64,000 bases of DNA from Hymenobacter guriensis (GTDB lineage: Bacteria; Bacteroidota; Bacteroidia; Cytophagales; Hymenobacteraceae), in NCBI RefSeq assembly GCF_015773195.1, contig NZ_JADWYK010000014.1, forward strand, positions 1 through 64,000. Reading direction: 5' to 3'. Positions 59,432-64,000 of this stretch are shown one piece after another. Position 1 is the stretch's first letter. Each line of letters opens with the position of its first letter. Below the pieces are notes generated by a model. It was not told the origin of the DNA. It did not search any database and saw only the letters and a list, made by a program, of their open reading frames with translations. Position numbers and translations under genes: made by a program.

Positions 59432-59473
59432 AAAAGCCCCATCTGAAACTGCTGGTTTCGGCTGGGGCTTTTT
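59432..59473 (+). terminator. terminator after the ABC-F gene
   Basis: AAAGCCCCA pairs with TGGGGCTTT around an inner GAAAC/GTTTC stem, followed by TTTTT, 22 bp after the stop. Confidence 0.88.
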
Positions 59474-59544
59474 GATAATGATAGTTGATTTATTGCTGCT
59501 ACATTACCATACTAATAGCAAATAGATATTGCTGTGGCTATTAG

Positions 59545-60072
59545 CTACAGTTGGCCATATTTCGTGAGTACGACGTTGGTAATAGTTCGCTTTCTTTCGA
59601 TGATAAACCAATTAATCATAGTCCAAGAAAACAGCGCGAAACCTAAGGCAATCATATTATGAAAGGATAAGTATGGAATAAAAACTAGGCCACTCGCCAA
59701 TGCTGCCAGCATGACGTTGGATTTTTCTAATGGAGCTTTGAGTAATAAAATTGTAACAATAGAATAGGCGAATGAACCGGCAAATCCTCCTACAAGGGGC
59801 ATTAAAAAATATTCTTGTTCAGCACTATACGCCCAAACCGCCCCATGGTAGATAAGTATAGAGCAAAAGCAATGTGTTATCAATAATATCGGATTTATGT
59901 TGGGGAACTTAGAGTATAGGTTTGTTGAAGCAAGGGGAAAAGTTAATCCAGGTAGGAACAGCATTAGGGTTGAAAAAACCTCCTTTGCTGTTTCGGAGTA
60001 TTCAACAAGTGATGCGAGTATAAAATAGAATGTTGCCGTCAAAAAACTTAAAACGAAGCTGAATTTTCTCAT
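59545..60072 (-). CDS. low-GC integral membrane protein
   Basis: A 175-residue membrane protein with about five hydrophobic segments (FVLSFLTATFYFILASLV; FSTLMLFLPGLTFPLA; PILLITHCFCSILIYHGAVWAY; PLVGGFAGSFAYSIVTILLL; MLAALASGLVFIPYLSF; MIALGFALFSWTMINWFII) and a basic C-terminus. It has no known family. The region is markedly AT-rich against the window average, which suggests recent acquisition. Confidence 0.72.
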   Translation of the reverse strand: MRKFSFVLSFLTATFYFILASLVEYSETAKEVFSTLMLFLPGLTFPLASTNLYSKFPNINPILLITHCFCSILIYHGAVWAYSAEQEYFLMPLVGGFAGSFAYSIVTILLLKAPLEKSNVMLAALASGLVFIPYLSFHNMIALGFALFSWTMINWFIIERKRTITNVVLTKYGQL

Positions 60073-60154
60073 TGGATTCGAGTTTGTACGCCGACATGCC
60101 TAATAGAAAACTTTAATTGTATTGCAGATCTGGGAACGGTATAGGAACGCATAC

Positions 60155-60202
60155 TTGCGTCTCTATACCGGCTACACCCTTCGTGAGTCCGCTTTAGTAT
60201 AG
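60155..60202. repeat. direct repeat, downstream flank of the lipoprotein gene
   Basis: Reads TTGCGTCTCTATACCGGCTACACC and on to CCGCTTTAGTATAG. A second copy with a few changes lies at 61103-61152. The two copies bracket the low-GC lipoprotein gene. Confidence 0.7.
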
Positions 60203-60208
60203 CATGCT

Positions 60209-60931
60209 TTATTTAAGATCAAAGCCCTGTAAATAGGCAATCTTCCATTTATTTTCTTCTTTAACAACTCTAAATCTATATGAAAAATTCTTCCAGCCTA
60301 TATCTGAATTTGATTCAAGCTTTCCCCATTTCCAATCCACTTCTCCTTTATCAAGATTAATAATCTTTATTTCTACAAAGTCGTAGGGATTTGGCTCGTC
60401 GTAGGGAACATCCTGGCTTAACGTCCAAGGGTCAGTGTCGCTTGCAAAGTCAAATGTCGGCATGTCACCAACCAGCCACTTCTCCTTACCGCTTCTAAGT
60501 TCCTTATCTAATGTTAATATTATTTTATTGTAGTTCTCAATAAACTCTTTCGAAAAGAAAGTTGTCTGTCGTAGCTTAGTAAGGTTTTGCTTGTGTTTGA
60601 CAAGATCAAAGCCCACGTAAACACTATCCTTCGTGTCGCTGATAACGGGTAATAAGTTGATGGATTTGTTTGCGTCTGCCCAATTAAGAACGTTTCGAAT
60701 AAGATGTTTAATTTGTTTTTCTTCGTCTGTTAAAACTGGTGGTGTGCCTTCTTTTACAGAGAAGCTACTTTCATCTGTTGCAGCTGACAATGTATCAGCC
60801 TTGGCTGAAGTGGTTATGTCGTTAGTTGTATTTGATAATTTTTCTTCTTTTATTAAAGAGGTTTTATGGTTTGCTTGACCGCAACCAAAAACAACAAGAG
60901 TAGTTAAAGCTGTTAGTTTGAGGTGTTTCAT
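60209..60931 (-). CDS. low-GC lipoprotein
   Basis: A 240-residue lipoprotein (lipobox VFGC after MKHLKLTALTTLV). A Thr/Ser/Lys-rich linker precedes a domain of about 170 residues (LTDEEKQIKHLIRNVLNWADANKSINLLPVISDTKDSVYVGFDLVKHKQNLTKL...YRFRVVKEENKWKIAYLQGFDL). The layout recalls DUF3828-type periplasmic proteins, where a helical half is followed by a beta sheet ending 'W+I..I'. It is AT-rich and bracketed by direct repeats, so it is probably horizontally acquired. Confidence 0.75.
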   Translation of the reverse strand: MKHLKLTALTTLVVFGCGQANHKTSLIKEEKLSNTTNDITTSAKADTLSAATDESSFSVKEGTPPVLTDEEKQIKHLIRNVLNWADANKSINLLPVISDTKDSVYVGFDLVKHKQNLTKLRQTTFFSKEFIENYNKIILTLDKELRSGKEKWLVGDMPTFDFASDTDPWTLSQDVPYDEPNPYDFVEIKIINLDKGEVDWKWGKLESNSDIGWKNFSYRFRVVKEENKWKIAYLQGFDLK

Positions 60932-61102
60932 TTCTGATTTGTTTGTTTTTTTACATTCACAGTTAATATTGGTATGCCGAAGTGGTGGAGCGTCGTCAAT
61001 ACAACCTTTGGTGTTCTGTTGTTGAGGGTTTGAGTAGTCGAAGACTTACTTTGTTGCTGGAAGATATAACAGCCAGAGGGCACGGACGACGAGACGCAAG
61101 TA

Positions 61103-61152
61103 GGCGTCTCTACACACCGGCTACACCTTCCGTAAATCCGCTATTAGTATAG
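61103..61152. repeat. direct repeat, upstream flank of the lipoprotein gene
   Basis: Second copy of the 60155-60202 repeat: GCGTCTCTACACACCGGCTACACC through CCGCTATTAGTATAG. It overlaps the right arm of the GAGACGC hairpin at 61091-61110. Confidence 0.7.
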
Positions 61153-61415
61153 TTGCATTGCGCCTCATGCTATAAATTTCAGTTTGCGGATACTGTTGTG
61201 ACCTAGAAAGCCCTGGATCATGCGAATGTCTGTACCGGCTTTCAGCAGGGACATAGCGTTGTAGCAACTTCGGTTACTCAACTCTTAGGTATTTTAGGGA
61301 GGAGTGTCTTTTTATTCGAAATATCAACAAAATTGTAGGAATCAGCTTCCTTTCCCTCGGATTTTCCTACAACCACCAAACAGCGCTGCTTCGCCCGCAA
61401 ACCGCGTTCCGCCCG

Positions 61416-61423
61416 TACCTTCG
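61416..61423 (+). promoter_or_regulatory. -7-like element TACCTTCG
   Basis: A one-mismatch version of TAnnTTTG, ending 6 bp before the ATG at 61430. Elements like it (TACCTTCG, TACCTTGG) recur just ahead of several genes in the window. Confidence 0.35.
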
Positions 61424-61429
61424 CAGTCT

Positions 61430-62785
61430 ATGCGTTACTTCGCTCGTCTGCTCCCGGGGTTGCTGCTTGCCAGCGCCGCCTGCGTGCCCCTGGGCACTCC
61501 CATCACCGACCCCAACGCCACAGGCCCGGCCCGCAGCATGCCCGTGGCCGCCGCGCCCGCGCTGCGCTACGAGGATGCCACCTACTCGCCCAACGTGCGC
61601 TCGGTGCAGTGCTACGTGGCCACGGGGCAAGCTACGGAGGTGTTTTCGGCGCCGGTAGTGTCGCTCAGTCAGGAGTTGCCGGTCACGCTGGAGTTTGACG
61701 TGCTGGGCGCCCAGGGCCAGCGCCTCACGGCCCGGCTGGTGCACTGCGACGTGGACTGGAAGCCTTCCATCCTCACGGATCTGCAGTTTCTCAGCCAGAT
61801 CAACGAGCAAACCCTCACCGACTACCGCACCAGCGTGGGCACCAAGGTGGCCTACTACCACTACCGCGCCCAGCTTCCCCGCGTCAAGATTTCGGGCAAC
61901 TACCTCTGGGTGGTGCAGAACGGGGCCGGCGTCCCGCTCATTTCGCGCCGGGTGCTGGTGTACGAGAATCGGGTGGAGGCCTTCCTGCAGCCGGGGCCGC
62001 TGGCGGCGGGCCAGCAGCGCTACACCCACCAGCAGCTCAACTTCGGCATCCGCTACGGGGGCTACCCTATCATCAATCCCGCTCAGGAAGTGAAGGTGGT
62101 GCTACGCCAGAACTTCCGCTGGGACAATGCCCGCTACAACCTGCGCCCCACCTTCGTGCGCGACGCCGAGCGCCAGCTCGACTACCAGTACTTTAACTTC
62201 GAAAATGCCTTTCCGGGCCTGAGTGAGTACCGCTTTCTGGATTTGCGCTCCTTCCGGGCCAGCGGGGCCGGCGTAGCCCGTATCAACCCCGATGCCGACC
62301 CCCGCGAGGCCGACCTACTGCCCGAGGCCAACCGCAACGGACTGGCCTACTCCCAGTACCCCGACGTGGACGGGCAGCGCGTGTTTGAAAGCCGCGAGTA
62401 CGGCAGCGGCGACACCAATGGCGACTACCTCGGCGTGACCTTCCATCTGCGCGCCCCGCAGCCCGCGGCGGGCCCGGTGTACGTGTTGGGCGCTTTGTCG
62501 GACTGGCAGCTGCGCGACGAGTACAAGCTCACCTACAACGCCGAGGCGCAGGAATACCAGGGCCGGCTATTCCTCAAGCAGGGCTACTACAACTACAGCT
62601 ACGCCGTGGGCGGGGCGCCAGTAGCCAATGAGGTGTACTTTGAGGGCAGCCACCAGGAAACCGAAAACCAGTACGACCTGCTGGTGTACTACCGTCCGCC
62701 CGGCACCCGCACCGACCTGCTCATTGGCTACCGCGCCGTGGCCGTGGCCAACGCCCAGCTCATCCAGCTCAACCAGGGGCGGTAA
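61430..62785 (+). CDS. type IX secretion system plug protein (DUF5103)
   Basis: A 451-residue protein of the DUF5103 family, described as the plug that closes the unoccupied SprA translocon of the type IX system. The N-terminus (MRYFARLLPGLLLASAACVPLG) is a lipoprotein signal with C18. Family blocks are VRSVQCYVATGQATEVFSAPVVSLSQELPVTLEFDVLG, LVHCDVDWKPSILTDLQFL, GVPLISRRVLVYE and a C-terminal carbohydrate-binding-like domain (VYVLGALSDWQLRDEYKLTYNAEAQEYQGRLFLKQGYYNYSYAV). It fits with the T9SS cargo at 47.4 kb. Confidence 0.87.
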   Translation: MRYFARLLPGLLLASAACVPLGTPITDPNATGPARSMPVAAAPALRYEDATYSPNVRSVQCYVATGQATEVFSAPVVSLSQELPVTLEFDVLGAQGQRLTARLVHCDVDWKPSILTDLQFLSQINEQTLTDYRTSVGTKVAYYHYRAQLPRVKISGNYLWVVQNGAGVPLISRRVLVYENRVEAFLQPGPLAAGQQRYTHQQLNFGIRYGGYPIINPAQEVKVVLRQNFRWDNARYNLRPTFVRDAERQLDYQYFNFENAFPGLSEYRFLDLRSFRASGAGVARINPDADPREADLLPEANRNGLAYSQYPDVDGQRVFESREYGSGDTNGDYLGVTFHLRAPQPAAGPVYVLGALSDWQLRDEYKLTYNAEAQEYQGRLFLKQGYYNYSYAVGGAPVANEVYFEGSHQETENQYDLLVYYRPPGTRTDLLIGYRAVAVANAQLIQLNQGR

Positions 62786-62789
62786 GTCA

Positions 62790-62943
62790 GTTGAACGATG
62801 TAGAGACGCGACACTTCGCGTCTCCTCGTTGAACGAAACCCACACGATTTTCTGTCGGCGAGGCTTGCAAGGTGCGGGGATGCTTCGTTGCCCAACGGCG
62901 CGGAGGCCAAGACGCGAATTGTCGCGTCTCTACATCGTCCAAC
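62790..62943. repeat. 24-bp inverted repeat with inner GAGACGC hairpin
   Basis: Outer arms 62790-62813 (GTTGAACGATGTAGAGACGC...) and 62920-62943 match over 24 bp with one mismatch. Just inside the left arm, GAGACGCGA-CACT-TCGCGTCTC forms its own hairpin. It fills most of the gap between the plug gene and the antiporter gene. Confidence 0.78.
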
Positions 62944-63015
62944 GGCCCCATTCCAGCCACTACGGCCGAGGTTGCGTAAGCAGAGGCTCCCGTTGTCTCT
63001 GCTTATCCCCGCTGC

Positions 63016-64000
63016 ATGTCGTTGTATAACCTTGGGCTGGTGGTGCTGGGCGTGGCTATTCTGGCCGTGGCCTGGCTGCCTTCGCTGCTGAAAAAATATC
63101 CGCTGTCGTACCCCGTCCTGTTCGTGGGGCTGGGGGCCTTGGTGTACGCGCTGCCGCTGGACTTGCCCTCGCCCGACCCGATAACCCACTCTGCCTTTGC
63201 CACTCACCTCACCGAGCTGTGCGTGATTGTGGCCCTCACCGGCACCGGCCTGAAAATCGACCGGAAGTTTTCCCGGGTGCGCTGGCGGGCACCGCTCAAG
63301 CTGGTGCTGATCTTGATGGTGGTGTCCATTGCCGGCTTCTGGGTGGTGGCCTGGCGGCTGGCCGGCCTGGGCGTGGCCTCGGCGCTGCTGCTAGCCGCCA
63401 CCCTGGCACCCACCGACCCCGTGCTGGCCGGCGACGTGCAGGTGGGCAAGCCCGGCGAAGGCCGCGAAGACAACGTGCGCTTTGCCCTCACCGGCGAGGC
63501 CGGCCTCAACGACGGCCTGGCTTTCCCGTTTGTACACCTGGCGCTGGCGTTGCTGCCCGCCGCCGTGCCCGTGCTGGACCGCCTCACCGACTGGGCCCTA
63601 ATGGACGTGCTCTACCGCGTGGGGGCCGGCATTGCGGGCGGCTGGCTGGCCGGCAAGGTGCTGTCGTTTCTGATTTTTGACTTGCCCCACCGCATCCGCA
63701 TCAACCCCGAGGCCTACGGATTCGTGGCGCTTGCCGTCACGCTCACGGCCTACGGCGTCACGGAGCTGTTGCACGGCTACGGGTTTCTGGCCGTGTTTAT
63801 TGCGGCCGTCACGCTGCGCACTCACGAGCGTAGCCACGAGTACCACACCGAGATGCACGAATTCACGGACCAGCTGGAGCGCCTGCTTATTGTGGTGATT
63901 CTGATTTTATTCGGGGGGGCGCTGGTGCGGGGGCTGCTGGAGCCGCTCACGTGGCGCGGGGTAGGGCTGGGGCTGTTTCTGCTGTTTCTGCTGCGGCCCA
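63016..64000 (+). CDS. cation/proton antiporter (CPA1/NhaP-type), partial
   Basis: The first 328 residues of a membrane antiporter that runs past the window end. The ATG at 63016 opens the first helix (LGLVVLGVAILAVAWLPSLLKKYPLSY). Hallmarks of the CPA family are the ATLAPTDPVLAGDVQVG segment with its TDP motif and GEAGLNDGLAFPFVHLAL with the Asn-Asp ion-binding pair. At least eight hydrophobic helices are visible. It probably exchanges Na+ or K+ for H+. The substrate cannot be set from this part, and a regulatory C-terminus could lie outside the window. Confidence 0.9.
   Translation, partial: MSLYNLGLVVLGVAILAVAWLPSLLKKYPLSYPVLFVGLGALVYALPLDLPSPDPITHSAFATHLTELCVIVALTGTGLKIDRKFSRVRWRAPLKLVLILMVVSIAGFWVVAWRLAGLGVASALLLAATLAPTDPVLAGDVQVGKPGEGREDNVRFALTGEAGLNDGLAFPFVHLALALLPAAVPVLDRLTDWALMDVLYRVGAGIAGGWLAGKVLSFLIFDLPHRIRINPEAYGFVALAVTLTAYGVTELLHGYGFLAVFIAAVTLRTHERSHEYHTEMHEFTDQLERLLIVVILILFGGALVRGLLEPLTWRGVGLGLFLLFLLRP

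Larger units (their letters stand above)
60932..61429. other. repeat-bearing intergenic region
   Basis: This 498-bp gap between the low-GC lipoprotein and the T9SS plug gene contains a GAGACGC-AAGTAG-GCGTCTC hairpin (61091-61110) and the second direct repeat (61103-61152). Towards 61430 it also holds the plug gene promoter. I see no ORF of its own and no RNA gene. Confidence 0.55.

Overview
The window is a high-GC chromosomal segment from a member of the Bacteroidota, most likely a Hymenobacter-like member of the Cytophagales. The supporting evidence is a type IX secretion (T9SS) sorting domain and a T9SS plug protein, a TonB-dependent receptor with a carboxypeptidase-regulatory domain, DUF3667 and DUF2256 proteins, a bacterial deoxyhypusine-synthase-like protein, and Bacteroidota-type promoters (TTTG/TTG, about 19-20 nt, TAnnTTTG). 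No rRNA, tRNA, phage or IS transposase gene was found.

Layout. 0.1-7.4 kb (minus strand): a methyltransferase and the branched-chain amino acid operon ilvE-ilvD-ilvB-ilvN-ilvC. The operon is preceded by a leader that looks like a textbook transcription attenuator: an 18-codon peptide rich in Leu/Ile/Val/Thr, a terminator hairpin, and a competing antiterminator. 7.7-16 kb: an uncharacterised 514-aa helical protein, two membrane-protein genes, small secreted proteins, a peptidase M49 lipoprotein and menE. 16-22.5 kb: small secreted proteins and the menaquinone genes menB, menD, menF and a hotdog thioesterase. 22.6-32.3 kb: a histidine phosphatase, the E2 subunit of pyruvate dehydrogenase, a TonB-dependent receptor, a DPP-IV-like peptidase, HslV and the DHS-like enzyme. 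32.5-42 kb: two AraC-type regulators each beside a short-chain dehydrogenase, an N-acetylmuramoyl-alanine amidase, an OmpA lipoprotein and assorted small or membrane proteins. 42-52 kb: an AsmA-like protein, a histidine kinase/response regulator pair and two large secreted surface proteins. 52-64 kb: an amidase, lipoproteins, a Uma2 nuclease, a low-GC patch around an ABC-F ATPase whose 5' end is duplicated, another low-GC patch with a lipoprotein flanked by direct repeats, the T9SS plug protein, and a cation/proton antiporter that runs off the end.

How parts fit together. The ilv genes cover the common pathway from pyruvate or 2-ketobutyrate to valine and isoleucine, and the leader peptide offers a direct sensing mechanism. 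The men genes supply the respiratory quinone. The two-component system at 44.7-47.2 kb shares a near-palindromic element (core AAATGCGGTACA) with the upstream regions of the two neighbouring surface-protein genes, which suggests a small local regulon.

Intergenic DNA is rich in palindromic repeats of several families, some nested inside one another and carrying terminator hairpins. The most notable candidates for follow-up are the ilv attenuator, the response-regulator motif, the nested palindromes, and the ABC-F 5' duplication around a foreign-looking insert.
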